A stretch of DNA of 64,000 nt from Limnephilus marmoratus (Eukaryota > Arthropoda > Insecta > Trichoptera > Limnephilidae). Both the position numbers and the translations under genes were made by a program. The notes under the pieces were generated by a model, which was given only the letters and a program-made list of their open reading frames with translations, was not told the DNA's origin and did not search any database. Below are positions 10,131-24,600 of the stretch, piece after piece (position 1 is the first letter of the stretch; each line of letters begins with the position of its first letter). Where the stretch lies: positions 40,831,019-40,895,018 of the forward strand of contig OU862920.1 of NCBI GenBank assembly GCA_917880885.1. Reading direction: 5' to 3'.

Positions 10131-12844
10131 CGATAGCAGTTGCATGGTATTCAATTTTTTTTTTTAATTTCACTTCAAATACTGAAATAGTAAAACTTCG
10201 ACACATCTTTTAAACACTGCAATTTCTAAATAAACTTTGGACTGCTTGTTTCATAGAATTTGAACAATCCATCAAATTTCAATATGTATTCAAATTCTGT
10301 GAAAGTCCTATTAAAGTTGATAAAATAATTACAGAACTTAAATAGAACTGTAATATTGACCGCTAGGGCATTTTGGGGTTTACGGAGACTACTGAGCCAA
10401 GTCGCAGACTCAGCTCACAGCTAACTCAAGTTATCGGTTTTAACAAACCAGACTAATTCTAACTACAGGATAGAGCAACCGTACTGTGGCTTGTAGATAT
10501 TCACTCTCGTATCGAGAATCAAATAAAGTTTTGCAAAACAGAACTGCATGTCTTCTTAGTGGATTACTTTTTATACTTCCGAGGTACCCATCTCAAGAAC
10601 TCGGTAAAAGTTTCATAGAACTTGAATTTTAACATTGAAATTTAGTCAATTTTTCAAATTATTGTGAAAACCCGTCATTATACTGTCATTTAAAAAAATA
10701 AGAAAATACCATATTTGTTTTATTATCATTATTATATTTTATATACTTTGAAAAATTATTACAAACATAAAATATATCTACCTATACAAATTTACAATAT
10801 TATATATTATTATCTTTTTCTGCGTCCATCTTCTACATGGGTTTTTCATGTAATGAAAATATCACATACGTAATTATTACGAAATCACACTTTAAATTTG
10901 TAGATAAATATTATTGGCGTTTTATAGACAAACAGTCGAAATAAATGAGGCAAAACTTTTGAAGTCATCGAGATATCGGTGACTTTGGGGGGTTTCAATG
11001 TCTTATAACAAACTCAACACTTAGACTTTTTACAAATGTGTTATAATTTACATTTTTGCATCGCAATGCAACCCGATTTTTAGACGGTTCAGTTAAAAAC
11101 GAAATAAAGACCCTGCTCAGAAAAGTCCCACAATGGACTGCGCCGCAAACCGTTTCCTTACTTTAGCAAACTTTTCTTTTCAACGTGCGCTCTTCAGCAG
11201 TCAAAGCACAACTGAAGTTGTAGGTGATTCAATGCAAACTCGAACTTCCTGATACCAAAAAGATGGACACATGGATCGTCTTCAGCTCATCGAAATAAAA
11301 CCCAGATTTTACTTTAGAGCAAGTTTACTCTATTATAATGTCTATGAAAATTGAAAAACTTAAAAAAATTACATAATAACATAACATTATATACATTCAT
11401 TTTTATATAGGTAGGTAGAATAAATAAATGCAGATGCTTAGTACAAATAATAATTTGTGACTGGTGATAATATAATTTTAAAACAATAAAAAAAAGTGAA
11501 ACAAACATTTAAACTTAAAAAAGGGTTTTACAGCTTATTTCCTATGGTAACATTGTGATGGTGGAAATATATCTAATATTCAATTACATCTTATTTTCCT
11601 ATAAACTCTCTAATTTATAAATTCATGTGATGACAAATAATTTGTTTTATTATATCGTCGGAGTACTGGTACAATCAATTATGTAAGTTTTTTGTTTTAA
11701 TTGACTTGATTATTATGTCTTATTTTAAAGAATGCCCTCTTTAGAGACTAGAATACTACAGTAAGTCATATAATATATTGCCCATTAGTATCTAAATATT
11801 GACTATAAGTCACAAATATAATATTACTGATAATAAAATCACCAATTCAATACATTGTCTTGAGTTACAATTATTGCACTGGAACTATTATTTAGAATAT
11901 TTTAGACAAATTCGTTCACTTGAACTTTAGAGCCTTGAAAAATAGAAAAATATTGAAATATGACTTTGTACGTAGTAAGTATGTTTGACTGACTTAACGG
12001 ATTTTTCTGTGCAACAATGATTTTAAAATAATGAAAAATAAATAACTTCATTTACACTACTATATAATTAACAATATCAACATGTTTCAATAACACAGTT
12101 ATCTTCATCAGGACAAGATGTTAATTTATTTTTCATTATATTAATAATGATGCCACAAAGTATTTTTGTTAAGTTTGAAGAAATGATTTTTAAGTTTATT
12201 TTTAAATATGTATGAGCGTTATTAATATTTAGCACCATTGGTTTCAATGAAATACGATTTATGTTAACTTTGTAAATACATTGTATGTTATTGTAATTGA
12301 GCATCACAATTAATAATGCAATTTATTAAATGCAGTTAAAATTTAAAATAAATTTATAAAAATCTTAAAAATTCATTGAAAAATTACTATCGTTATTGTC
12401 CATTGATTTTGTCTTTTACATAATACATAAAATATACCACAATGGAAGATACTCGTAGATATCAGACTGTTGTACAAACAAGTAACTTTTGTTAACTATA
12501 ACACAGTGCTGTTCCCGAGTATTTGACAATCAAGTTAAAATTTTGATATCAAATAGTTAAGTACATAATTACAAAAACCATATGACTTTTTGTTATTATG
12601 CAAGTTTTCCTAAACGGACAGGTGGAAATAATACATTTAGTTGTTTGCTTAATTCTGGCTCGCTAGAAAGTTATGTTTGTTAAAGTTTTTTCAAATAATA
12701 AAATAATATTACAATGTAATTTATTTTATACTGTGGGCATACTGACAAAAAATGCTATGTCGGAATTTTGACATTTTGGCTTATTAATGTAGAAAATAAT
12801 TATTATGAAGTTATATATATTTATGCTCTATGAACTGGCAGAAC
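10131..12844. other. AT-rich gene-free stretch
   Basis: No gene, RNA or clear mobile element is visible. The segment near 10375-10560 is less AT-rich and contains an AATAAA and a few short GC-rich words, which might be an old LTR or UTR, but I cannot support either. Open frames here are AT-rich and resemble nothing known. Confidence 0.6.
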
Positions 12845-12847
12845 ACA

Positions 12848-13505
12848 CTAAGCGAGGCTGCACACCAGACAAACTTTTGTATTACGATAACTGTGGTGCC
12901 ACATTTGAAACGCGACACATTTAACGCCGCATTTTAAATTTTATTAGCACGCACACCAAGGACACATTTGTAGCGGGTGCAGTTTGTGGCGAGACATATT
13001 ACAAGTATTCAAGATCGAACACGTTCGTTTTTTGTGGCGCAGTAGTTTGCAAAAATGAAAGACAATATTGAATTTTATGTGGAGTTTATTGCAGAGATTG
13101 AAAAAACCCTATAAAATAATAATAATATTTGGCTAATTTATATAGCGCCGCTTTTGTGAAAAATCACCTCAAGGGCACTTTATTATATAACCATGGACTC
13201 ACTGATTATAGCAAAAGACGGATTACAGAAATCATCTGGGCCAAAATAATACAAATAATAATTTGTTAAATTGCAGAATCTTGATTAAACGGGTGAACCC
13301 AATAACTTTTTTTTTAATTTGCCACATCAAGAAATCCGTGTCGTCATATGATGTCAACATTTTCGAGAAGGTATAAACCACAACTGTGCGTCCGGTGTGC
13401 GTGTACGCGACACATTTACTCCAAGCAAAAATGTAGCATGCATATTGTGACGACGTAAATGTTGCGTGCGTGTAGCTTGTGGCTCCTGTGTGCGGCCAGC
13501 CTTAG
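12848..13505. mobile_element. Possible DNA transposon with inverted ends
   Basis: The left end ACTAAGCGAGGCTGCACACC and the right end (TGTGTGCGGCCAGCCTTAGT) are imperfect inverted copies. Sequence just inside both ends is rich in CGCGACACATTTA-like words. No unambiguous target duplication and no transposase were found. It may be a degraded non-autonomous DNA transposon or two separate fragments. Confidence 0.4.
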
Positions 13506-13631
13506 TCTTGTTAAATTAAAATTTGCTATAATTTTAAAAATTTATATTTTTCTACTGGAAAAAAGTTAAATCAATTTGCCTTATAATTCTGTTTATTATT
13601 TTATTATTTTAATAAACCACTTACGTGGTTT

Positions 13632-13670
13632 ATTAAACGACTTCAAAAAGGAGGAGGTTCTCAATTCGAC

Positions 13671-13702
<32 letters not shown>
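13632..13702 (+). repeat. Fragment of repeat family D plus poly-T run
   Basis: AAACGACTTCAAAAAGGAGG and the following TTCTCAATTCGACTGTAT occur in reverse orientation at the right end of the insert at 38318-39124. A run of about 30 T follows. It is a small fragment without coding capacity. Confidence 0.7.
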
Positions 13703-13725
13703 CCTTTTAGGGTACAGAATTATGT

Positions 13726-15400
13726 CAATAAATGTACGCTTGTCATTTCTGGCAAAAAATTTTACTCAACTTAATTATTATTGGGTGTAGGTAATTCGAA
13801 TGTCTGTACTTCTGTAAACGTCACATAACATTAATTGAATTTTTTTTTTCTTTTGTTTGATAGTTCGAATGCAGGTTTTATATAGTGGACGTAATGCAAA
13901 TGTGTAGTGCTTTGAAAAGAAAGTGAAGCAATCAATTTGAAACAAGTACCTGCCGGGCAAAAAGCATTCAAATTCAAACAGCATAAATGAAAAAGATATT
14001 CTTAAATAAACACACATCATCACATAATATTTTTATATTAAAGCATGTAATGGAATTTGTTAAAAAAAAAAAACGTTTTAGGTTGATATAAAACTTAAAT
14101 GCTTCCTTTCTCAGGAAAGTGATTTTAGAGTTAACGTTTTTTGCCATTATACCCACAATATCACGATATCTTGTACACAAGTTACCAGATGAACCCGGGC
14201 ATCCTGAAAATAATAATTGTTAACGAACAAAAACTATATTTGGAATCTTCAGCTACCATCTGAATTAGAACTCCATAAAATAATTTTTCCCTGACTTGCC
14301 ATGAGCGATTTTTTTTTAACAAGTTCGTTGATATAACTGAACCTAGGTGCCAAATATTTTTTTGTTTTTTTTTAGCTTTTAAATATACTGACAAGAATAA
14401 CATATCGTTGCAAAAGTTTTTTTTCAGTGGAAATGTAAAAAAAAAGCAAAAAAATCACGACTCCGGCCGGAGCTGGCGGTTGAAAATCACTTAGCAGGTG
14501 CCGGCGGTTTCGTCCGTTTAGTCGCACTCTTTTTACTCTCTACTCTTTATTTTGATAAAAATCAAACAAAAATAGCAACATATCCATGTGCAACGTGTAA
14601 CAACAATTTAGATTACCTTCGATCAATTTCATGACTACTTTGCTTGCATGACCCTTTCCACCTACATCTGCATCAGCCGATCCCCCGTACACATAAAATT
14701 TCAAAATTCACACCGTACTTTTGGTGTTAATTATTTATGTATTTGTCTGAATGACAATCGCCCACGCCACAATATCATACTCTCATCAAGGGAGAGTTCT
14801 CTGTCTGAATAGTAAATTTTACTCATTTTTTCACTTATCGTGTACTTTTTTCAATGGCCCTTTACAACAATAAACCAATTTTTCTTTGAAAACCGATCGC
14901 TGTAAAATGTTGATACAATTGTCAACAACAACGCCAGCTACAAAAATAACCATCCGCCTCGAGTGCCGGCAGGAAAATGATGTTTGTGCAGACATACTAC
15001 TCATGGCTCCGGCCGGAGCCACCGGCACCCAGTGCAAGACGCCGAATGGCTCCGACCGGAGTCGCCGGCAGCGAACCTGTTAAATAATAAAAATGTTGTC
15101 TATTGATTTCCCAAAAACGAATAAATACATAAATCATGCGGCGTCTATATGTATATATACAAGAATATTATGTACACAACTCCAAAATATCTGACAAATC
15201 TTCATACATTCTGTTTTTATTTTTAATGTAAAAAATACCTTTTCAATAAACATGTCTTGTATTATAAGGCTGTACCCACTATCAGTATAAAACTCAATCT
15301 GTCGGACTGCTAGCTGAGCAACCTACCCATTGGGCTATTGACCCTTTGTAACTGCAACTCCATAATATATATAGAAGAGATTCCTCTTATGTCTCTCCTA
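13726..15400. other. Gene-free stretch with GC-rich palindromic words
   Basis: The word CTCCGG(C/T)CGGAG, itself palindromic, occurs at about 14461, 15007 and 15051 in otherwise AT-rich DNA. The two outer occurrences are about 590 bp apart in roughly inverted context (GACTCCGGCCGGAGC and the complement of GCTCCGACCGGAGTC). This could mark the ends of a degraded element, but no target duplication was found. A degenerate tRNA-like block on the minus strand at about 15300-15350 has a box A (TAGCCCAATGGG) and no convincing box B. Confidence 0.4.
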
Positions 15401-15403
15401 ACA

Positions 15404-15409
15404 TTTATT
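15404..15409 (-). terminator. Candidate poly(A) signal AATAAA of the PGRP gene
   Basis: The minus strand reads AATAAA about 70 bases downstream of the PGRP stop codon, a normal distance for a short 3' UTR. In AT-rich DNA the hexamer is common by chance, so the assignment rests on position only. Confidence 0.5.
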
Positions 15410-15476
15410 TTCAATATGACATTGTATCTATTTTTCATGTGTTAGGTGAAAATGCACAAACATATTCCTCGTAACA

Positions 15477-15673
15477 TCACATGCTGTAATTTGCTGTACT
15501 ATTCCAGTGGCTCCAATTCCTTACAGCTGAGAACAGTTGTTTGGGGTATCCCTTGAAGTTCCGTCCAAGTATCGAGTAGTTGGGGGACAGCTTCCGCCGC
15601 CAAATACACTCATCCAAGAATGATTTGATCTCCTGCAACTGCCGAGATGACGGCTCCATACTCGAAAAGTTTC
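15477..15673 (-). CDS. PGRP gene, last coding exon (C-terminal part of domain)
   Basis: Codes for residues 241-305, starting with the second base of a glycine codon that completes the IGNF motif. It continues with SSMEPSSRQLQEIKSFLDEC, the penultimate helix, and ends with the family's terminal tryptophan motif (WSHW) plus a short tail to TGA. The acceptor is TTTCAG on the minus strand. In catalytic PGRPs this region holds LxGHR and T(D/E)CPG, supplying a zinc-binding His and Cys; here the sequence is ILGRNFKGYPKQL, so both ligands are missing and the loop is several residues shorter. N298 lies in an N-x-S/T sequon (NST). Confidence 0.93.
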
Positions 15674-18600
15674 CTGAAATTAAAACGGTGATATTTTAAT
15701 TTATTATTGAAACTTAATTTGACGAAATGAATTGCATTTTTTTTTCTTTTTCCAACCATCAGGTCTAAAAACAAGAATCAACTTCGCAGATCTCACAACT
15801 AGGGATGTGACAGTGCAGATTTTTCAGAAAGGCCTGATGTGGAAAACGAGCACGTCGCTATTGGTGACCCGTTAACCAATGGGAAAAAAAAGCTTTCAAT
15901 CTTCGACGAGCACCACGACGATCTGAGCTAGCTGAAAATACGCACTCCCTTGCTGATTGCTGATAATTAAACAATTAAACAGCTTGAGACGTGCTTTCGG
16001 ATTCGCTTTCACATTCGCATAAAATATTATAATTAAATAATTAAGCGTTAATGATCATTTTAATAAAACTTGTAAGTAACTGAACTAATGACCTTTATTT
16101 GAATTCAGATTAATAAATTAGCACGTAGAGTACCTTGAACATACCAAGAAGTTGAGGAAAACGCAGAGATACCCAAGATACATATTAGTACAAATATAAT
16201 ATACAACTGTGAGTGAAGTTGGTGAAACACAGCATTCATTTGAATCTTGGCTTCATTTCTTCTGATGCCTATCACTTTTGCAGCTTTCTCAATCACAAAT
16301 TAATGCTTCTTTTAGGGCAGGTTCTGATATGGCCACTAAATGGTAGTTACACAGATTTGTGGCAGATGGATCATGTAGTTTGCACTTTCTCTCTCTGAGA
16401 ATTTGTTAACCTTTTCAAGCGCCAAATTGAAGACTGGATTGACCAGAGTGTCGGGCGTAGTGCCCAAGAGCATGAATTTAATCCTTATACCACATTCAAT
16501 GTTTGACATAGAATGTATCAACATTATTGTTTTGTTTGACAGCATTTTTCAAATTATGAGATAATACTAACCTATTGCAGCAAGACTAATAGCGTTTGAA
16601 TTGAGATTTGAATCCACATCACCCGCTACATCCCAACCTCGTCCTTCGTAGGTCAAGCCATCTCCACTGACCATAAAGTTAAATGGCAGGTCTGTCAGAT
16701 TATATTGTGGGCCTTGGTACAAATCCTGGAATAAAATCAGTTTACATTTTAAAGATCAAAATAAAAACAAAATTTAGATAGGTGGAAAGGGTTGCAGATT
16801 TGCAGTTAAGTCGGGCATTTTTTGCAGACGAGAGTTTTTGCACAGTTACCACTACCAAGCAAATAAACTACTCAAAAGAAGTCAAGTAAGGAAATTTTAT
16901 TATAATCTTGTCCACAATTCTATCGGCACAGCCCACTGTGAAATTTTTTTTTTAATTTAATTTTTTGAAAGATGCATTTTTTTAAGAATGCTCTTAGTAT
17001 TTTTTTTAAGAAATTGCTAAAATTGACCGAGATACAGCATTTTACGTGAAACCATTTGAAACAATTTGTATGTTGAAATATCCTTCAGCCTTTGAACGTG
17101 TTTTTCTCAAAACCACCTTTTTCAACCTGGTTGACAACATATTCAAAAAATTATACATCCGATTTGCATGCACCAAGTCTTTAACTGTTCGAAAATCCAG
17201 TTTCTATGGCACTATGAAGGGATTTTTTTATAAAGGGCCCCCTTCTTTTTATTTTTTTTATGAATGATAAAATTTTTCCATAAGAACTGGAAATAAATTT
17301 CGCTGGTTCGCCATTTTTTTTTAGATATAAAAATTTTCCTACGTGGTGCCATAAACTTAAATGTCTAGTTATGAAATATGTTTTTATTTTTTTTATGAAC
17401 GAAAAAAAAATTCGAGTGCAGTTTACACGCGTTAGCAGCGAAACTGTACCAAAACAATCTCAACTTAAAAAGTGAGGTCATAATCAAAGCGACCAATGAG
17501 TGCAGACCTCGCGTAATTTATGTTTTATATCCCAACCAATAAGAGTCTTTAAAAGTGACATCATAATCAAAGCTGTCGATGAACGCAATTGGTTCGCAAG
17601 TGCAATAATCGTCATTCCCGTTTCATCCGAAATCTAAATCACAGCGGGGCTAGAGAAGTTTCACTTCAATAATTATGAAAAATACACCCTTTTATCGTCC
17701 ACGCACTGTGGGCTGCCCCCTTAAGGCATCAGTTCCTTCAGATTAAATATTTAATAACTCTATAATTCAAAACTTATAATCAAAAACTGAGAAACTACTA
17801 CAAATTGTCACCAAAAACATAGAAACTACTAAAAAATTAAATCTCATTGTTCAACAATATTATAAGTCTTCCATCACATTTGCATACCATAAAAAAGGCA
17901 ACTGGTCACCAGGAGTCCAGTGGATGGTAAGTGTAATAATGGGATGCAAAGATATTGAAATATAAGTAGATGTGCTATCTGCTGTTTTTACTATGTGGGT
18001 CTGCGCTTCCGGGTGTCGCCGATATTGTTTACCAATTAACAAATAAACTAAAAGAACAAATAATTAACGAATAAACCAAACGAACGTTAAACTAAATGAA
18101 CGAATTCTTTCCTTATTCAAAATATATTGTTAACCAATATTAATGCGCATTATCAAAAAATCAACGAAATGAACAAATTCTTTTTGTATGAAAACTACGC
18201 TAATTAGCGCGTAGTCCGGCGACAGTTGCGCGGACACCATAGCATATCTCTTCTGTATTTGAATATCTTTGATGGGATGGAACTACTTTCTTAGTGGGTC
18301 AGATACATGGTTATTGGATGTACATAATGATTTTTATATGGTCACCACAAACACCCATGACACAATAACAGTCTGTTAACCCTAAGCTTTCAGATTGGTT
18401 TACCAGCAGAAATGTATAAACTCTGAACTGCTCTACAATTTGGGAGGCGGGTATGGGTTCCGTTGCCCCGGGTACCATTTATTGGATAAGCAACCTGCCG
18501 TAGGTCACCCCAAGTGGTTTGCTACTTATTAGGGGTGTCCGGGTTCAAGGGGTGATTTTTGCCTAGATCTTGGCGGTGGATGCGTTTGCTAACCTTCGCT

Positions 18601-21600
18601 TCTCTCACTAGTTGCGGGAGATCTTTTGACCTCCAACTGGACTCTCTCGATCCATCATTTCTGTACACTCTAGACACCAGATTCACACACCCGATTCCTA
18701 CCAACCCCTCATACATTTTCTTTACCAGAATTTCCTCTCCTTACGGTCCCTAAAAAGATCCCTCAAACAGCATTCGCAAAGATATAGGTCTTTAGGGATT
18801 TATTCCCTCAGGGCAACCTGTGTGAAGCTAAAGTAAAGGAAGTGCTTTTTTATATTTTGAATCCACACAGATAATAATTGCAAGAGTGCAGTTCTACTGA
18901 GTTGCTCCAAGAATAAGGAAATGATATCTGGCAGACAACGCCCAAACTTGAGCTTATGCTTCATAATGGGCCAATATTCTCAAAATTGTGTTGGTTCTGT
19001 TGGATAGGCATCGTAGCATCCTTGGATGGAAGCTGGCCATGAAAAATGCTTCAAAGAGAGAAGATTTTTCAAAGAGGATACATACTGGCAGGAGATCGGC
19101 ATGAAGTGGAGAGAAACAGTCAGTAGTCAGAAGGGTTGCAGCCCCGATCGTGATAATAAATCACTGCCCGATAACCATTTTTATGTAATCGTTAGAGACA
19201 CTGATTCATAGCATTAATTTTTGTGAAATGTAGCATTAATTATTGAAAAAATAGCTTTTATAGCTTTAATTTTGCGTTTTCATAGCGTTTATAGCTAAAT
19301 AGGATAACGCCAAGGAATGGGAGGCGGCAAGAGGAGAAAAACAATTAATTTAACAAAATCACTTGAAACATGTTTATTGTATTATTGATTGAAACTCAAT
19401 ACAAGAATGTCAACACTATTCACAGGGGCCCACACAGTCATCAGAGCTGCCTCAGCAAATTCTCTGTGAACAATTTTTACAGCTAAGAGTAGCTGAATTG
19501 TGTCTACAATGACTCCATCCTTCACTTGTTTTACAAGCTGTCATTGAAAATAGCTGTTACCTTCTAGGAATTTACTGTCATCAACAGATTTGAATGTTGG
19601 TGCAAGCCTACTTTTACTTGCGAAGAATAGCGTCCGATAGCTGGACATTCTGACCTACAATCGCAGGATTGAACGTTTTACCTGCGTGCTCAAGAAATAG
19701 ATTAGTGCTGTTGTCCTGACGATTCAGCATATGAGATGCCAGTTTCACAAAACTCTTCTGACATCTCTCTTATTTGGATTAAGACAACCTGGTTATTTAC
19801 CTCCTGCACGTGCACAACCTTTAAGATTTTGGCAGGGAAAACACCATCACTAATTTTTTTTAAAGTTAAAAAAATTCGCTGCCATTTCGCGTTTTAACGT
19901 ATTTATCGCTAAAAACACCATTAATCGCTTCAATTCGCGAAAATATCGTTAATGCTATGAATCAGTGTCTCTAGTAATCGTTATAATTTAATTGTAATGA
20001 AGTTGTCTCGAAAATTAATAAAATACCATATTTTATACCTGCAGTCCCTTAACAATACCAAAGCAAGTATTAATGTCATTGCATTCCAAAGAACCCGTGT
20101 GCGTCAGTACAACATTGGATACAGGTTTGTGGTCTGTTGGTTTGAGCGGCCACTGGGGAGGCTTGGCCCCCCATTGGACCCTCGATACCATCTCAAACGG
20201 TAAGTTCACGGGCCATTGTCTATCTGCAATTCAAAATACAACATGTTATAATACATCAAAACAGGTGAAAGAAAATCTCGGTCTGTCATTAGTGGTTTTC
20301 ACTGGGTTATTAGAATTGAAACAATGCGTAAATTGCTTTTAATTTGCGGGTTTAGTAACTAGATCTGAATAAATGTACAGGTGTGTAATCTCTTGATATA
20401 GAGAGTGCCGTCAACCCAATGACTCTGTCATTAGACTGTCTGCTATCTAGTATTCGGTTCCATGCAAACTCAGAATCAAGTCATCTCAACACCTCTTTGA
20501 AAAGTCATTAAAAGCTATGAAAAAAATCATTTTAAAATAGCCCATAACCTTAAGGCGCCATATCCCCACTCAAAAAGAAGAATATGGAAAGACATGTAAT
20601 TACGAATGTTGGAGAAAGCGTGCTAATATTTAAAAGGATAAAATTGAAGCGAAAATTTTGAAAATGTTTAATAAAAAACGACTCGTTTAAAATAGAGCAA
20701 AAATCTCTTGGGGACTGTCTAAAACAGCATTTAAAGAAACACTGGGATTTTTTTATACATTTAACTTGTAAAATAACTGTAACAGACTTGAAAATAATAA
20801 TTTTCTGGGTATTTCATATAATTTGCGCTTCGGCATGGGGAATGTATAGATATTATCTTCAAAAATTCCTAACATACATTTTTAAAGAGCTTAAAAACTT
20901 TAAGGGAGATATGTAAGAAATCGGTAGATATTCGGGTAGCGGCGGCTTAACCTAACGTAACCTATTTAACCAATTTTTTCATCACTTTTAATGACTTTTC
21001 AACGAAGGTTCTGAGTTGATTTCATTCTGAGTTGTCCGGTCACCCTAGTATTCACGATTATTAAAGTCACTCAGGATAGTCTAGCTGAGAGTGAAGAGTG
21101 AGCAAAAGAGTTCCTAACATATCATCCTTTGCCTGCAAATATTTATCCGCTTATTCAAAAGAGGCAAGAACTTGGCAATAAGTATTGTTCAATTGATATT
21201 TACCGTAACGACTAATAAGGAAGAAAAAATAAAAAGAAAAAATTTTATTATAAAACTGTATTTCTAATTCATACACTATATAATGATATCAAGAACAAAG
21301 AGTTCTGGCGTTGATAATATTATTATGTATGCATATACAATACATTTGTGATAGCAGCGCAATATATCTAAGAATTCGCCTCAAATCACAGAGGCCAGCG
21401 ATTAATCATCGAAATAATACCTATGTAAAGTGGTTTTCCCTAAAATTCAAATTTACCACTTCCAGGAGAGATAAAACAATAGCATTTAAATAACTGTTCT
21501 CGGTTTGCATCGGAAATTAAAATTCCCAGCTTACAGAGTGTAATTATAAAGCGTTAATATAAATAAACATCTTTCAAAAGAGATGTTTATGACGTGCCTG

Positions 21601-24600
21601 TGCTCCTGTACGGTTGTTAAACCATAGTATTTTCACAAAGAGCAAGACATCAAGTAAAATAATCAAATGCCATTGAAAAGATAGCCTGATAGCCATTTTT
21701 CACCATCTTTTTTTTCAGCCCGATTCCCGTATAGAGACCAAAGACAAAATTTTCACTTTACACAATCGCTATTTTCATCTCTATTTTCATATCTACGATT
21801 TCAGTTGGCATCACAGCAAACAACATGGTTCATATGTTGTTTACAGTGATTCCAACTGAAATCGTAGAAATGAAAATAGAGATGAAAATAACGATTGTGT
21901 AAAGCAAAAATTTTTGTCTTTGGTCTCTATACGGGAATCGGGCTGCAAAAAGAGATGGTGTAAAATGGTTATAAGTCACTTGAATTGTGATCTTGGTCGC
22001 ATTGCTCGACACCAGATCAACGGATGTTAAAGTGCTTGTGCGAAGATATAGAAGAGGCAGATTTAAGAGGCTTCCACTTCTTTAAGAGACTTAAGAGTGG
22101 CAAATTTACAGGGAGATCAATTACACCACTGAAGCTAAAGTGGCTAACAATGCTGAGAATTTAAGGAAACATCATGTTAATTAATATGTATTACCTTGTT
22201 CCATGAGAAGAAATAAACTCACAACAATGCCGAACACGAGAATCGCTAGCATTATTGATACAAAGATTGTCGTGATGGTGGATCTCCTTCGGAGAGGGTA
22301 GTGGCGCAGAAGAGGAGTATCCTCCTGGGGCTCATCGGGCGTCTCTCCCTCATAGTCGTGGTTCCTCGATTCATGATCTAAAAATATGAAATCACAGGTC
22401 AGGCATACCGATAAACTATGCATTAAGGGGCCGACAGACTTAGCTATAAAAGCGCAAAGCTTTTTGGCCTATTTCAGGATATCGTTCACCATATATTCCC
22501 AATGGGTTTATATGCCGAATTACGCCAAAGCAAATAACGCTTATGCTTTTTTAGCCGAGTCTTTCCGACGCTTGAACATAATTAATTAATACAAATGAAT
22601 CAGCAATCGCTACACTTTTCATTAACGCAATACAGTAAATTTTTAGATATATTTGGGATAGTCAAATGCCAATTATTACTGCAATGATAAAATTTTGATT
22701 AATCAATGACAGAAATGTAAGTCAAGGTAAATAGGACAATAATTAAAAATGATTAAGAATTAGATTGTCACAAATCTTATCCACATAATCTGAATATTTT
22801 CAGGGTTCTGTTATGACTGAAATTGATATGATCGAGTAATTAGTACGAATAAAAATTTGGCCATACTTAATCAGTTTTTTTACTTAGGAATGAATTTTCA
22901 CTGATATTTTAATAATTCAATAAGAATGTGAAATTTAATGCTAATGACACAAGAAATTTAATTTTTACCAATATTCATTTTTTTCTTCATTCATTAATTG
23001 ACATTGTTGTGTTCAATTTTTATTAGAAAAACTCTCTTTTATAATAACTTTTGAAGGTTATTATTACCTTCAATGTAATATGGAAAGACAAGATAATACT
23101 AATAAATCTTAACGAAAATGTGAAAAAGAACAAGACACAGAAAAATAAACTTACAGAAAGGCAACTGGAGTCTGATGTATTTATCCGTTACAAACTATCT
23201 AGGTTACAAACCAGTTCTTTGAATGTTGTGATCATTTAAAAAGTAGCTGCCAAAAATATGGGAAAAAAATAGACGAAGATAATATTGTTAATTTTGAATT
23301 TGAAGTATGAGATTGACAAAAATGATTTAAAAATAAGAGGTCACAATGGCCGAGTTAGTTAGGGCGCTTGTCCCGGTAAGACGAGAGATCCTGGGTTCGA
23401 GTCTTAATTGCGAGTGTTACCTTTTTATTTTTCTGTGTCTGTTTTTTACATATTTTTGTTTAGATTTATTAGTATTAGCTTCTTCTTCAATGATACATTA
23501 CATTTGTATGTACTTAAAATTTCAATTAATTCACCAGTTTATTTAAATATTAAAAGAGTGTTTTTATTATTTGTGTCGGCAATCTGAAGCAACAAGTCTT
23601 CATCACTTCAAAGCAAAAAAACAGGCAAAATCACAAAGGTGTAATAATTTATCTCGGCACATATCACATCACAAAAATACATTTCTTCACAAATCACAAC
23701 TCTGAAATAAATGCAAACGCTTGATTCAACATCCTGCACTTTGGCTTGTAAGAAACATAATTAATTAAACAAATATTTAATTAACTCTATGACTTGGAGA
23801 CAGTTATAATTATTATTAAGAAAATATGGTAATTACTTAATGATGCAAGATCAATATACATCGTAATATAAATGCTAATATTGATGTACACCGTTTGCAT
23901 ACAATGCATGTTTTGTTAGTGTTTGACAGATAGGGCACCAAGCTAAAATTTTATATGATTGTTTATTCTGTTTTAGTCATCACTAAAACAGAGCGGCCTT
24001 TGCTGCACAGATAATGACACCAAAACAGTCAGTCTGATAAGTATGGCGACAGGTCTATTACCACCGAACAGACAATCCGAAGAACTGTGATCTTCATCAA
24101 TTTGAAAGATAACTAATGTTAAAAAATTAATATTTTTATTAAATTCCAAAAATAGTGTCCCTCGTGACTTTTGTCATCGTTGGAGATGTTACGTAAAGGG
24201 AAACTTTTTGAATCGTAGGCTCCAGACAAGCCAATGAAATTGACAATTTGCTAATGAAAGAAGTTCGATATTAAGAAATTCGATCAATTTCACCAGAATT
24301 GAGGAAAATTTGAGTTTCCTTTAGATATAGTGACAAGTCCACAACCACTTCTATCAGTATATCTCTTCAGTGTCCACCACATTCCGTATCATCTCAGACT
24401 CTTAAGTAAACACACAGAGCGGACATTAGATTATTAAGTAAACTAACAGGCGCTGAAAACTGCAGGGGCCCTCTGGGATGGATCCATTTTTACATACGAT
24501 TGTAAAATTAGCCACTGAAGCATTTCTGGCCACATTTTGGCCAAATTACTTATTACAATTATTTCAATAGTTCCCGCGCGTTGGTATCTTCGATTATTCA

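Noticed and set aside
23345..23425. A functional tRNA-Thr gene (GGT anticodon position)
   Set aside because: The acceptor stem does not close, U33 is missing, and a sister copy exists at 49055, so a SINE-like repeat is more likely.
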